A stretch of DNA of 64,000 nt, taken from NCBI GenBank assembly GCA_027923965.1, contig AP026969.1:2914001-2978000 (forward strand), given 5' to 3'. The stretch's first letter is position 1. Each line of letters opens with the position of its first letter. The notes below the pieces were generated by a model. That model made no database searches and was not told the DNA's origin. It saw nothing but the letters and a program-made list of their open reading frames with translations. Position numbers and translations under genes: made by a program. Positions 15,171-23,572 of this stretch are shown piece after piece. The stretch is from Comamonadaceae bacterium OS-1 (GTDB taxonomy: Bacteria > Pseudomonadota > Gammaproteobacteria > Burkholderiales > Burkholderiaceae_C).

Positions 15171-16766
15171 ATGGCAAATATTGGATGGGGCCACGTGATG
15201 GCTGCGGCAGTCGGCGGATATTTGAACGGGCAACAAATCGGACAGCGCCAACTTGATGCAGAAGAAGAAAAGAAGGCCAAAGCGGAGGACCGTGGCTACA
15301 TACTGGCCCAGCGCCAGCGCACCAACAAGCAGCAGGGGCTGGAAGACCAGTTGCAGACCAACTTGCAAGATGCAGCCCGGCCCGTAGCCATCACCGAGGG
15401 GGCGGGCGGTATGGTGCGCCCCGCTACGATGGACAACAGCGATGTCGGCCTGCCCGAGAATGCCGCGCTGCCCAACGGTGGCCTGTTGCCCGCCGGTTAC
15501 CGCGTGGCTGACCAAGCTTTCACCGACCGCCCACAGGCCGAGGCCGCCGCGGCAAAGCAGAACGCGCCGGAAGCCGTGAACAGCCGCGTCATCGCCGCCT
15601 ACCGTGGCGCGGGTCAGGTGGACAAGGCCATGCAGGTGGAAGGCAACATGCGCACCGCTGAGCTCCAAAAGATGCAGTTGGCCGATACCAAGTGGCGGCG
15701 CGACCTGGGCGGTGCCATGCAGGGCGGGCACGAGGGTTTGGCGGCACTGGCTACCAGTTCCGAGGCCGGGCCCATGGCGGGCATGAAGGTGCAGGTGATC
15801 CCCAGCGCCGACGGAAAGGTGACCTATGGGTCGGTAGATGCCGACGGCAAGGTGAAGCCCATACCCGGCCTGCCATCGTTCACCAACGACCAGAACGGCA
15901 TCACCCAGGCTGCTTTCATGCTGGACAAGACCATCACCCCGGAAGCGCGTTTGGCCCACTACACGGCGGAGACAAACCGGGCCGAGGACAAAGCGCAACG
16001 CAAATCAGAGTTTGATGCCACTCTGGAAGACCGGAAGAACCAGCACTCGGAAACGGTGCGGCACAACATGGCAGTGGAAGGGCTTTCGGGCCGCCAGCTC
16101 AGCATCATGGCTTCGCGCGGGTCTGCCTCTGGCAAAGCCGCTGCACCTGCCGATGCGGCACCATTCGACCCACTGGCCGACTTCGACCCAAAGCAGGCGC
16201 GCAAAACTGCGATGGACCAGGCCACCGAGGCGGCCAAAAACTCCCGCACGGCCATGAGCGATACCGAAATAGCAAAACGGGCCCAGGGCATCTATTCCGC
16301 ACTGCGAACCGCCGCCGCTGCCGACAACATCAACATGCACTTACAAACCACGGTGTCGGCTGCTTTCCGCAAAGCGGGCTCAGACCCAGAAGCCTATGCC
16401 ACCATCTACGACCAAGCGCAGCAGATAGCCAGACCACAACAACTCGTAGCCTGGGGCTTCAAGCCACCAGGTGCAACAGGTAGCGCCAAGCCAGCTACTC
16501 CATTCATTGCGGCGGCGCAGCCAATGGCTTTGAGCGCGCCAGCGCCAGCCCCGATGGATGCAGCAGGTGTCAAGGTGGATCAAGCCCGCGCGCAGCTTGC
16601 AGCTTTGCGTTCAAGGCCCGCGCCAGGCATGGCGGCTGGCCGAACTGCAATCGACAATTACGCCGCTCAAGTGGAGGCAGCACGCCAAGCCGTTGCCCAG
16701 GCCGAAGCCGAATACCAGCGCACCGTGCCACTGTCCGGCGCAGCGTTCCGTTCACCATCCATGTAA
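15171..16766 (+). CDS. Large coiled phage internal-virion/ejection-like protein
   Basis: The 531-aa protein starts at the ATG at 15171, one base after the previous stop. The N terminus (MAAAVGGYLNGQQIGQRQLD) is followed by a long Ala/Gln/Glu-rich helical region. Segments such as LLPAGYRVADQAFTDRPQAE and VNSRVIAAYRGAGQVDKAMQ resemble podovirus internal proteins that are injected with the DNA. The C terminus is Pro/Ala-rich and ends in another coiled stretch (NYAAQVEAARQAVAQAEAEY). There is no signal peptide. With the 12927 protein it would make an ejection pair, yet no capsid genes are present. The assignment is by overall pattern. Confidence 0.62.
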   Translation: MANIGWGHVMAAAVGGYLNGQQIGQRQLDAEEEKKAKAEDRGYILAQRQRTNKQQGLEDQLQTNLQDAARPVAITEGAGGMVRPATMDNSDVGLPENAALPNGGLLPAGYRVADQAFTDRPQAEAAAAKQNAPEAVNSRVIAAYRGAGQVDKAMQVEGNMRTAELQKMQLADTKWRRDLGGAMQGGHEGLAALATSSEAGPMAGMKVQVIPSADGKVTYGSVDADGKVKPIPGLPSFTNDQNGITQAAFMLDKTITPEARLAHYTAETNRAEDKAQRKSEFDATLEDRKNQHSETVRHNMAVEGLSGRQLSIMASRGSASGKAAAPADAAPFDPLADFDPKQARKTAMDQATEAAKNSRTAMSDTEIAKRAQGIYSALRTAAAADNINMHLQTTVSAAFRKAGSDPEAYATIYDQAQQIARPQQLVAWGFKPPGATGSAKPATPFIAAAQPMALSAPAPAPMDAAGVKVDQARAQLAALRSRPAPGMAAGRTAIDNYAAQVEAARQAVAQAEAEYQRTVPLSGAAFRSPSM

Positions 16767-16984
16767 CACGGCCAAGTGCCGTAGCCAGCACACAAAGGGA
16801 AGGGACAAACCACCGGCTATGCCGTTGGCAGGGCCCCACCCTGGTGAAGACTCGGCGCTGACTGCAGCAAAAAACATTACAGAAGCTTTGCTTAGCTCGG
16901 TCTGATGCACGTGCTGCTGGCCTCATGCGCCGGGCCGTGCTACAGTTCTCCCCGGTGCTGAACACACCATAGTTAGCGTCCCAG

Positions 16985-17006
16985 GCCCCCACGATAGCGG
17001 GGCTTT
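16985..17006 (+). terminator. Candidate terminator after the virion-like genes
   Basis: GCCCC (16985-16989) pairs with GGGGC (16999-17003), followed by TTT. It is short and lacks a long U-tract. The rest of the 390-bp gap (16767-17156) holds no other gene that I can support apart from the structured leader at 17029-17124. Confidence 0.45.
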
Positions 17007-17028
17007 GCCGTGCCCGAATTTAGTTTTA

Positions 17029-17124
17029 TGGGCTGGGTGTCTCACGTTCGTAAGGCGTGGGGGGTGTCTAACTACACCTGTTCAACCACCCAGCCCACCC
17101 GTTACGGCTTGAGCACCGTAGCTC
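17029..17124 (+). ncRNA. Candidate structured RNA leader (three-way junction plus pseudoknot)
   Basis: An 11-bp perfect stem (TGGGCTGGGTG 17029-17039 with CACCCAGCCCA 17087-17097) encloses two hairpins: CACG/CGTG (17043-17046, 17056-17059) and GGTGT/ACACC (17063-17067, 17074-17078). Downstream, TACGG/CCGTA (17103-17107, 17116-17120) and GAGC/GCTC (17111-17114, 17121-17124) interleave as an H-type pseudoknot. A ribosome site and the ATG at 17157 follow. I cannot match it to a named family with confidence. The radC-type leaders of mobile elements are one candidate to test. Confidence 0.55.
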
Positions 17125-17156
17125 GTGGTTTTCAATCTCAGTTAGGAGTCGAAACC

Positions 17157-17894
17157 ATGGCAACAGCCATTCCCACCACCACATCTAATGCCAACCAAAA
17201 TACAGTTCTTGCGGAGCCCCGCTCCGAGCCCTTGGGGGCTATGGAATTTCTTGAGCGCACTCGCGGTATCGGTATTCACTGGTGGAGCATCATTTCGAGC
17301 GTGCTGGAAGCCCACCAACACCACGACCACATCTATCCCAACTCTATCGAACCACTGCCCCAATGGGCCGTGGACCGCTTGAATGACCATGGACAGCACG
17401 AGTCCAGTGAAACAGAGTTCACTGAGCAGGTAAAGCTGCTCGCGGAGGCTCTCCGCCTGTCAGCCGGTGATGGCTCAAACTACCGCTACCAAGTCTGGAC
17501 CACTCGCGGTGCACGCTTGGCAATAAAGCACATGTCCTGGGAAGAGGCTGTTGCCGTGGCGGATCGGCTGAAAGGGCGATTTCCGGATGCTTTCGTGGCT
17601 CGTGTGCATGTGAAAGATACTTTCAGAACGTCGTCTGACCCCGTATTGCTGGACACGTTGATTGGCCGGATTGAGCACACTGCAACAAGTTTTCATCGAG
17701 GCCATGAGGATCAGTTCTCCGTGCAAGACGAAACTGGGCGGCAGGTGACTGTGGCCGCCAGCATATTGCAGGCCCATGCGGTTTACCAACGTCTGGAGGA
17801 AGCTGGCAAGGCATCCGTAGATCATTCCATGCAAAGAACCAAGATGCGCGCAATTTCAACCCAACGCGATGCCGTTGACGCGGTGACAGCATGA
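17157..17894 (+). CDS. Hypothetical protein behind a structured leader
   Basis: The 245-aa protein starts at the ATG at 17157 with AGGAG before it. In-frame upstream starts lie inside the structured leader and are unlikely. The N-terminal 35 residues are Thr/Asn-rich and probably disordered. They are followed by MEFLERTRGIGIHWWSIISS and then VWTTRGARLAIKHMSWEEAV and ADRLKGRFPDAFVARVHVKD, which look like a compact alpha/beta domain. No catalytic motif, signal peptide or membrane segment is visible, and I do not recognise the family. It is the last gene of the element and overlaps a tiny coupled frame. Its leader suggests controlled expression. Confidence 0.72.
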   Translation: MATAIPTTTSNANQNTVLAEPRSEPLGAMEFLERTRGIGIHWWSIISSVLEAHQHHDHIYPNSIEPLPQWAVDRLNDHGQHESSETEFTEQVKLLAEALRLSAGDGSNYRYQVWTTRGARLAIKHMSWEEAVAVADRLKGRFPDAFVARVHVKDTFRTSSDPVLLDTLIGRIEHTATSFHRGHEDQFSVQDETGRQVTVAASILQAHAVYQRLEEAGKASVDHSMQRTKMRAISTQRDAVDAVTA

Positions 17895-17950
17895 ACGCCG
17901 CGCTCGTCCCGAAAGCCGAAGTTCCAGCAGTGTCCGACGGTATAGCGTGA
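17891..17950 (+). CDS. Possible 19-aa coupled peptide
   Basis: A 19-codon frame starts in the ATGA that ends the preceding gene and stops at 17948-17950. The overlap is the same style used throughout the element, but nothing else supports it. It could be only a reinitiation site. Confidence 0.25.
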   Translation: MNAALVPKAEVPAVSDGIA

Positions 17951-18007
17951 AATGATCGGGGGATTTGAACCCCCGCTCGGATAATTTCGGAGACTCCCTC
18001 CACTCAG

Positions 18008-18029
18008 CCCGGCCACTGAGCCGGGTTTT
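18008..18029 (+). terminator. Intrinsic terminator at the end of the element's last gene
   Basis: CCCGGC (18008-18013) and GCCGGG (18020-18025) form a tight stem followed by TTTTCTGTTT. It would end transcription from 17157-17950. Upstream, CGGGGG/CCCCCG (17957-17962, 17970-17975) forms another hairpin without a U-tract. Confidence 0.8.
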
Positions 18030-18142
18030 CTGTTTGTGGACCAAAGCACTCCAGTTCGGGATAGGCTGTCTGCGGAAGCCACCGGACCGGCATCCTGAAC
18101 CGGGGTTCAGGTGTGGCTACAGAGTACAAAACCATGTACTCG

Positions 18143-18162
18143 TGGCTACACAGTGGCTACAC
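18143..18162 (+). promoter_or_regulatory. Right arm-type integrase binding sites (candidate)
   Basis: The 20-mer TGGCTACACAGTGGCTACAC is identical to 5954-5973 near attL and contains two GGCTACAC cores. A further partial copy, GTGTGGCTACAG, is at 18111-18122. Presence at both ends of the element supports recombinase or accessory-factor binding. Confidence 0.6.
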
Positions 18163-18179
18163 CGACCACAAAAGCAAAA

Positions 18180-18206
18180 AGCCTGCTATCTTTTGAATAG
18201 CAGGCT
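18180..18206 (-). terminator. Element-supplied terminator for tRNA-His
   Basis: A 10-bp perfect stem (AGCCTGCTAT 18180-18189 / ATAGCAGGCT 18197-18206) is followed on the minus strand by TTTTTGCTTTTG. It lies inside the element 15 bp beyond the rebuilt tRNA-His. It replaces the original terminator, which is now stranded at 5731-5755. Confidence 0.8.
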
Positions 18207-18220
18207 TTCCTTACTGTACT

Positions 18221-18270
18221 TGGGGTGGCTGAAGGGGCTCGAACCCTCGACAACAGGAATCACAATCCTG
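18221..18270 (-). repeat. attR: 3' part of the intact tRNA-His (50-bp direct repeat)
   Basis: This is the exact copy of 5777-5826. Here the sequence continues into the anticodon-stem, D-arm and acceptor 5' strand, so the tRNA gene is complete at this end. Confidence 0.95.
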
Positions 18271-18297
18271 GACTCTACCAACTGAGCTACAGCCACC
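18221..18297 (-). tRNA. tRNA-His (GUG), target of the element
   Basis: The 77-nt gene with encoded CCA starts with the extra G-1 (GGTGGCT) that pairs with C73, the hallmark of tRNA-His. The anticodon loop is TTGTGAT with GTG as anticodon. The D loop (AGCTCAGTTGGTAGAG) and T arm (GTTCGAGCC) are standard. Its 3' 50 nt are duplicated at 5777-5826 because the element integrated here. Confidence 0.97.
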
Positions 18298-18337
18298 GTA
18301 GCTTCGTATTATAGCCTTAATTTTCGCAATCCGAACC

Positions 18338-20263
18338 TTAACCGGCGTCAATTCCCGATTTTGCCAACGGTTTGGCCACATTGATTTTGACCTTGAAGCG
18401 CTCTTTCAAGGTGTTGTAGTAGGCGCGACTCTCGGCACCAGCCCAGCCCTGGCTGTATTGTTCACGGCCTTGTTTGAGCAGGGCCTCGGCTGGCACATCG
18501 CGCGGCACCAGTTTGTTGATTCTGGCGATGGCGTAACCCTGCTCGCCCAGATCCGTCCCCACCCAGGCTGGCAGGCTGGCCAGATCGGCCCGCAAGGCGG
18601 CATTGACCACCTGTACCGGCTGCTGTTGGGCATTTTCACGCGACAACAGCAACGGTGCGGACAAAGTCGCAGCACCCGGATTCGCCTTCCAGGCCGCGAG
18701 TTTTTCCAGGCCGTCCTTTTTGGCCAACTCGGTCGCACGGGCACCCACCACGCGCACCCGCACCTGGTCTTTGACCTCGGCAAAAGGCAGGGTATGGGCC
18801 GCCGTGTACTGGGTGATGCGCCCGGCCACCAATTGGTTAGGCGCAGTTTCTACCGCTTCGGTATTGCGCTTCTTCTCGATGGAGTCAGGGGAGAAAATCG
18901 CATTCAGGAACTTGGCATTGGCCAGCACGCCCTTGGCACCGGGTGCCGGGGTGCGGGACAGCGATGCGGTCTGCACATTCAGCTTGAGGCGATCGGCCAC
19001 GGGCTTGAGGCTGTCGGCCTGTTCGTAGACACCGTTGGTAAACGCATCGGCGGCTTCGGCAAACTTGGCGGGTGCTTGCTGGTTCTTCAGATCGGCTTCC
19101 AGCTCGGGACGCATCTCTTCAAAGCTGCGCTGCTTGGGCGCACGGATATCGGTCAGCTGGATGATGTGGTAGCCAAAGTCTGACTCCACGATGTCGCTGA
19201 TGTCGCCCTTCTTCAAGGCGAACGCGGCATCTTCAAACGGTTTGACCATGGCACCACGGCCAAAATAATCCAGGTCGCCGCCGTTGACGGCCGAGCCGGT
19301 GTCCTGCGAGTTCTTCTTGGCCACTTCGGCAAAGCTGGCCGGGTTCTTCTTGACCAGGGCCAGCAGCTCTTCGGCTTTGGCGCGGGCCTTTTTGCGGTCG
19401 TCGGCCGAAGCGTCCTTGGGCGCATTCACCAGAATATGGCTGGCACGGCGCTCTTCCTTGCCGGCCAGGCGGTCAGCGTTCTCTTTGAAATAGGTCTTCA
19501 GGTCCTGCTCGTTGGGCTGGATACCCTTTTTCACGGCATCCAGGTCCAGCACGGCGTATTCGATGGTCGCCTGCTCCGGTGCCTGGAACAGGGCCGGATG
19601 GTCTTTGTACCAGGCCTCCAGCTCGGCATCGGTCGGATTGACCTTGGCGGCAAAATCGGCGGTCTTGAACAAGGCAACCTGTACTTCACGTTTTTCCAAT
19701 AGGGCATTCAAGGCCACATCGGCTTCGGCACCCGAGCTGAACGCGGTACCCGCCACGCCCGCCACCACCTGGCGCTGCGACAAGTCGGTGCGCACCCGGG
19801 CTTCAAACATGGCCGGTGTCATGTTCTGTGCCGCCAGCAACTGGCTGTAACGCGCCATATCGAGCGAGCCGTCGGGGTTGCGCAAAGACGCGATGGTCGG
19901 GTCTTCTTGCAGACTGCGGGCCAGGCGGCTGTCGCTGGTGACCAGATGGAACTTGTCGGCGGCTGCCGCCAGCACACGCTGCTGCACCAGGTTCTCCAGC
20001 GTGGCGTAGCGCGCCTCGGGCGAGTCCAGCAGCTTGGGGTCCGTGCCCGGCTGGGCGGCCATGATGCGCTGCACCTCAATACGGTGGGCATTGTCCCAAT
20101 CGGTCTGCTTGATGTCTTGCCCGGCCACCTTGGCCACCGTGCCACCACCCTCGTTGAAGCGCTGGAAGCTCTCCTTGCCGCCCACCAAAATAAAGGCGGG
20201 AATGATCAGCAAGAACATCAAGCCCATCATGATCTTGGTGTGCTTGCGGACGAAATCAAACAT
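18338..20263 (-). CDS. ppiD: Periplasmic peptidyl-prolyl isomerase PpiD-like foldase
   Basis: The 641-aa protein is anchored in the inner membrane by one segment near the N terminus ([18 protein letters not shown]), with the bulk in the periplasm. A SurA-N-like chaperone region at about 60-200 precedes a parvulin-type PPIase domain at about 265-360 ([31 protein letters not shown] and [11 protein letters not shown]). It helps outer-membrane and periplasmic proteins fold as they leave the translocon. The start is the ATG that gives [15 protein letters not shown]; longer frames would run back through a terminator into tRNA-Val. The gene lies between two tRNA genes on the same strand and is followed by tRNA-His. 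Confidence 0.92.
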   Translation of the reverse strand: MFDFVRKHTKIMMGLMFLLIIPAFILVGGKESFQRFNEGGGTVAKVAGQDIKQTDWDNAHRIEVQRIMAAQPGTDPKLLDSPEARYATLENLVQQRVLAAAADKFHLVTSDSRLARSLQEDPTIASLRNPDGSLDMARYSQLLAAQNMTPAMFEARVRTDLSQRQVVAGVAGTAFSSGAEADVALNALLEKREVQVALFKTADFAAKVNPTDAELEAWYKDHPALFQAPEQATIEYAVLDLDAVKKGIQPNEQDLKTYFKENADRLAGKEERRASHILVNAPKDASADDRKKARAKAEELLALVKKNPASFAEVAKKNSQDTGSAVNGGDLDYFGRGAMVKPFEDAAFALKKGDISDIVESDFGYHIIQLTDIRAPKQRSFEEMRPELEADLKNQQAPAKFAEAADAFTNGVYEQADSLKPVADRLKLNVQTASLSRTPAPGAKGVLANAKFLNAIFSPDSIEKKRNTEAVETAPNQLVAGRITQYTAAHTLPFAEVKDQVRVRVVGARATELAKKDGLEKLAAWKANPGAATLSAPLLLSRENAQQQPVQVVNAALRADLASLPAWVGTDLGEQGYAIARINKLVPRDVPAEALLKQGREQYSQGWAGAESRAYYNTLKERFKVKINVAKPLAKSGIDAG

Positions 20264-20309
20264 GGCAGAACTCTTTTGAAAAACACGACGGGCACAGGGC
20301 CCATGCTTA

Positions 20310-20340
20310 AAAACAAAAAAGGCGAACAATCTGTTCGCCT
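20310..20340 (-). terminator. Terminator between tRNA-Val and ppiD
   Basis: A 9-bp stem (AGGCGAACA 20320-20328 / TGTTCGCCT 20332-20340) is followed on the minus strand by TTTTTTGTTTTT. It ends the hupB/tRNA-Val transcript, so ppiD needs its own promoter. Confidence 0.85.
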
Positions 20341-20354
20341 TTGCCGGGTGGGAG

Positions 20355-20430
20355 TGGTGGGTGCTGACGGGCTCGAACCGCCGACCTACGCCGTGTAAGG
20401 GCGCTGCTCTACCAACTGAGCTAAGCACCC
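20355..20430 (-). tRNA. tRNA-Val (UAC)
   Basis: The 76-nt gene with encoded CCA has acceptor GGGTGCT/AGCACCC, D arm AGCTCAGTTGGTAGAG, anticodon loop CTTACAC with TAC as anticodon, and T arm GGTTCGAGCC. It lies 17 bp after hupB on the same strand, so co-transcription is likely. Confidence 0.97.
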
Positions 20431-20447
20431 CACCTGAAACACAAACC

Positions 20448-20720
20448 TCAGTTCAACGCATCTTTCAATGCTTTGCCTGGGCGAAATTTGGGAACCTTAG
20501 CGGCCTTGATTTTAATCGCATCGCCGGTACGGGGATTACGCCCGGCACGTGCTGCACGCTTACCCACCGCAAAGGTGCCGAATCCTACCAGGGACACGGT
20601 GCCGCCTTTTTTCAGCGTCGTTTTGACCGCGCTGATGGTGGACTCCAAAGCGCGCGTAGCCGCTGCTTTAGAGATGTCAGCATGCTTTGCGATGTGTTCA
20701 ATCAATTCCGTTTTGTTCAC
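20448..20720 (-). CDS. hupB: DNA-binding protein HU-beta
   Basis: The 90-aa nucleoid protein bends and compacts DNA as a dimer. It matches the HU family throughout: [20 protein letters not shown] at the start, [20 protein letters not shown] with the Pro-containing DNA-intercalating arm, and [20 protein letters not shown] at the end. I use the GTG at 20718-20720, which gives the standard length and has GAGAGG six bases upstream. A TTG six codons earlier is in frame but overlaps that ribosome site. The 258 bp before it contain no other gene and must hold its promoter. Confidence 0.96.
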   Translation of the reverse strand: MNKTELIEHIAKHADISKAAATRALESTISAVKTTLKKGGTVSLVGFGTFAVGKRAARAGRNPRTGDAIKIKAAKVPKFRPGKALKDALN

Positions 20721-20978
20721 AAGGAGCCTCTCGCTCAAATTTATTCAGACCACGATATTCAAAAATTTCCCCCGGGTTTGCAGACTGCAGCGCGCAGAAA
20801 ACAAGCCTGGAAAAAACGAAACTTTGCAGCGACCACTGCTTAGACAATTAAAACCATGGACTTGCATGGTGTCAATCAGACAAACTGCTTTCAAGCGGCG
20901 CGGAGGCGGATTCTAGACCGTTTTTGGCCCGGTCCTTGAACCCCTGCGACACTTTTTAAAACACCCTGTTTCCGGCAC

Positions 20979-21545
20979 TCATTTCGTCCGCGCCCGAATT
21001 TCGGGCAGCGCCTTTTGCAGATAGTAAACCATTGACCAAATGGTCAGGACGGCCGAAATCCAGATCAGCCAAACACCCCACAAGTGCGTGTCCACCACCC
21101 CGAACAAACGCCCATCAAACAGCAGGAACGGAATCGCCACCATCTGCGACACGGTCTTGAGCTTGCCGATCATGTGCACCGCCACGCTCTTGGACGCGCC
21201 GATCTGCGCCATCCATTCGCGCAGCGCCGAAATGGCGATTTCGCGGCCAATGATGATCAGCGCCACAAACACGTCGGCGCGGCCCAGGTGCACCAGCACC
21301 AGCACACAGGCGCAGACCAAAAACTTGTCTGCCACCGGGTCCAGAAAGGCTCCAAACGACGAGGTCTGGTTCAGCTTGCGGGCCAAATATCCGTCCAGCC
21401 AGTCGGTGGCGGCAAACACCACGAACATCACAGTGGCCACCAGGTTGCGGCTGGGCTCGCTGATGGGCAGGTAAAAAACACCAATGATCAAGGGGATCGC
21501 GACGATGCGCGTCCAGGTCATGATGGTGGGGATGGTCCAAAACAT
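20979..21545 (-). CDS. pgsA: CDP-diacylglycerol-glycerol-3-phosphate 3-phosphatidyltransferase
   Basis: The 188-aa integral membrane enzyme makes phosphatidylglycerophosphate, the committed step to phosphatidylglycerol and cardiolipin. The CDP-alcohol phosphotransferase signature is complete (DGYLARKLNQTSSFGAFLDP, then VAD), with all three aspartates. Several hydrophobic segments (IPLIIGVFYLPI, LVATVMFVVFAA, FLVCACVLVLVHLG and LWGVWLIWISAVLTIWSMVY) agree with a six-helix membrane protein. It follows uvrC on the same strand by 34 bp, the uvrC-pgsA order common in proteobacteria. Confidence 0.95.
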   Translation of the reverse strand: MFWTIPTIMTWTRIVAIPLIIGVFYLPISEPSRNLVATVMFVVFAATDWLDGYLARKLNQTSSFGAFLDPVADKFLVCACVLVLVHLGRADVFVALIIIGREIAISALREWMAQIGASKSVAVHMIGKLKTVSQMVAIPFLLFDGRLFGVVDTHLWGVWLIWISAVLTIWSMVYYLQKALPEIRARTK

Positions 21546-21579
21546 GGCTTGATTGTGTCATGCCGCCAGCACGGCCAGA

Positions 21580-23547
21580 TCAGCGCAGTGCGCGGTAGAT
21601 TTCTTCAGCCAATTCACGCGAAATGCCGTCAACTTTGGCGATATCGTCCACACCCGCAGCCGCCACGCCCCGGATGCCGCCAAAACGCTGCAACAGGCTG
21701 GCACGCTTTTTCGGGCCGATGCCGGCAATGTCTTCCAGCTTGCTGCCGCCCACGCGGACCTTGGCGCGCTGGGCCCGCATGCCGGTGATGGCAAAGCGGT
21801 GGGCCTCGTCGCGGATCTGGGCGACCAGCATCAGCGCCGCCGAATCGCGGGCCAGGGTGGCTTTGGTTCGACCGTCGGCAAATACCAATTCTTCCAAGCC
21901 GACCTTGCGGCCCTCGCCTTTTTCCACCCCGACGATCAGCCCCAGGTCCAGCCCCAGCGACTCGAATACCGCCTTGGCCATGGACACCTGGCCCTTGCCG
22001 CCATCGACCAGCACCAGGTCGGGCATGCGTCCGGCCGGTGGCTCGGCACCAGGCTCAGACTGCACGCCAAACTTGCTGTAGCGCCGCGTCAGCACCTGAC
22101 GCATGGCCGCGTAGTCATCGCCCGGCGTGATGCCTTCGATCTTGTAGCGCCGGTATTCCGAGTTCTGCATCTTGTGCTGCTGGAACACCACGCAAGAGGC
22201 CTGGGTGGCCTCCCCGGCGGTGTGTGAAATATCGAAACACTCGATACGCAAGGTATCCAGGTCGTCCGGGGCCAGGTCCAGCGCGTCCACCAGGGCCCGG
22301 GTGCGGGCCTGCTGCGAACCCTCTTCGGCCAGCAGGCGGGCGAGTTGCAGGCCGGCATTTTTCTGCGCCATCTCCTGCCACACGCGGCGCTGCTCGCGCG
22401 GATTGTGCACCGCCGTCACCTTGACCCCGCTTTGCGACGACAAGGCATCCAGCAAGGCCTTGCCCACCGGCACACTGGTGATCAGCGCCGGGGGAATCGG
22501 GATGTCGATGTAGTGCTGCGCGATGAAGGCCTCCAGCACCTGCACTTCCACCGCCTGGGCCACCTCTTCGCCCTCCACCTCCACGCTGCCCATGAAAAAA
22601 GCATCTTCCACATGCGTGGGAAAGTAGGCCCGGTCGCCCAGGTGGCGACCGCCGCGCACCATGGCCAGGTTCACGCAGGCGCGACCGCCCTGCACCTTCA
22701 CAGCCAGGATGTCCACGTCCTTGTCGGACACGTTGTCCACCGACTGCTGGTGCAGCACGGTAGACAAGGCGCTCATCTGGTTGCGCAACTCGGCCGCCTG
22801 CTCAAATTCCAGCTTCTCGGCGTGGGCCATCATGCGGACTTCCAGCGCCTGCAGGACCTGCTGGGTCTCGCCGTCCAGAAACTTCTCGGCGTTCAGCACG
22901 TCCTGCGCATAGTCTTGTGGCGACACGAAATTGACGCAGGGGCCCGAGCAGCGCTTGATCTGGTACAGCAGACAGGGCCGGGTGCGGTTGTTGAACACCG
23001 TGTCTTCGCAGGTGCGCAGGCGAAAGACCTTTTGCAGCAGCTGGATCGACTCCTTCACCGCCCAGGCGCTGGGAAACGGGCCGAAGTAACGGTGCTTCTT
23101 TTCCACCGAGCCCCGGTAGTAGGCGACCCGCGGGAAGGTCACCGCGCTGGGCTCCGCAGCAAAGGCGGGCAAGGCGGTGATCTTCAGGTACGGGTAGCTC
23201 TTGTCGTCGCGAAACAGGATGTTGTACTTGGGGTGCAGCGTCTTGATGAGGTTGTTTTCCAGCAGCAAGGCCTCGGCCTCGGAGCGCACCACCGTGGTCT
23301 GCATGCGCGCAATTTTGCTGACCATGTGGCCGATACGGGTGCCGCCGTGGTCTCGCTGGAAATAGGTGGTCACCCGCTTCTTGAGGTTCTTGGCCTTGCC
23401 TACGTACAGCACGGTGCCGTCGGCATCGAAGTAACGGTACACACCGGGCAAGGCGGGCAGCGCGGCGACTTCGCTCAGCAACTGGTCGGAATGGACGGGC
23501 GCTACAGACGACGCCTCGGGCGGTTCAACAGGATTAATCTCGGACAT
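21580..23547 (-). CDS. uvrC: Excinuclease ABC subunit C
   Basis: The 655-aa nuclease makes both incisions around DNA damage in nucleotide-excision repair. The N-terminal GIY-YIG domain ([20 protein letters not shown], then NLKKRV) cuts 3' of the lesion. A Cys-containing linker with [13 protein letters not shown] follows. The UVR helical motif ([18 protein letters not shown]) binds UvrB. The RNase H-like domain ([20 protein letters not shown] and [14 protein letters not shown]) cuts on the 5' side. Two helix-hairpin-helix motifs ([20 protein letters not shown], then [20 protein letters not shown]) end the protein. The ATG start gives [13 protein letters not shown]; a TTG six codons upstream is an alternative. 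Confidence 0.96.
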   Translation of the reverse strand: MSEINPVEPPEASSVAPVHSDQLLSEVAALPALPGVYRYFDADGTVLYVGKAKNLKKRVTTYFQRDHGGTRIGHMVSKIARMQTTVVRSEAEALLLENNLIKTLHPKYNILFRDDKSYPYLKITALPAFAAEPSAVTFPRVAYYRGSVEKKHRYFGPFPSAWAVKESIQLLQKVFRLRTCEDTVFNNRTRPCLLYQIKRCSGPCVNFVSPQDYAQDVLNAEKFLDGETQQVLQALEVRMMAHAEKLEFEQAAELRNQMSALSTVLHQQSVDNVSDKDVDILAVKVQGGRACVNLAMVRGGRHLGDRAYFPTHVEDAFFMGSVEVEGEEVAQAVEVQVLEAFIAQHYIDIPIPPALITSVPVGKALLDALSSQSGVKVTAVHNPREQRRVWQEMAQKNAGLQLARLLAEEGSQQARTRALVDALDLAPDDLDTLRIECFDISHTAGEATQASCVVFQQHKMQNSEYRRYKIEGITPGDDYAAMRQVLTRRYSKFGVQSEPGAEPPAGRMPDLVLVDGGKGQVSMAKAVFESLGLDLGLIVGVEKGEGRKVGLEELVFADGRTKATLARDSAALMLVAQIRDEAHRFAITGMRAQRAKVRVGGSKLEDIAGIGPKKRASLLQRFGGIRGVAAAGVDDIAKVDGISRELAEEIYRALR

Positions 23548-23572
23548 AAGCCGTATTGTGGACAATCCGAGG

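Larger units (their letters stand above)
5777..18270. mobile_element. tRNA-His-integrated mini-prophage or phage-satellite-like element
   Basis: The element is bounded by a perfect 50-bp direct repeat (5777-5826 and 18221-18270) that is the 3' part of tRNA-His; one unit is 12,444 bp. It carries a tyrosine integrase at the left end with candidate arm-type sites at both ends, a BrnTA module, an AlpA-like protein, an overlapping replication operon with an iteron array, and two proteins resembling phage ejection proteins around a fused methyltransferase/PP-loop enzyme. I find no terminase, portal, capsid, tail, lysis or CI-like repressor gene. It is therefore either a deleted prophage or a satellite that depends on a helper. 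The tRNA is rebuilt at the right end. Confidence 0.9.

Noticed and set aside
17950..17990. tRNA-like T arm: on the minus strand a 5-bp stem around GTTCAAATC, CGGGGGTTCAAATCCCCCG
   Set aside because: No matching acceptor 5' strand, D arm or anticodon arm lies upstream at the right distance. It is kept only as a hairpin near the element's terminator.
20739..20978. Possible small gene in the 240-bp gap between pgsA and hupB
   Set aside because: Short frames there have no ribosome site or recognisable sequence; the gap is adequately explained as the hupB promoter region.
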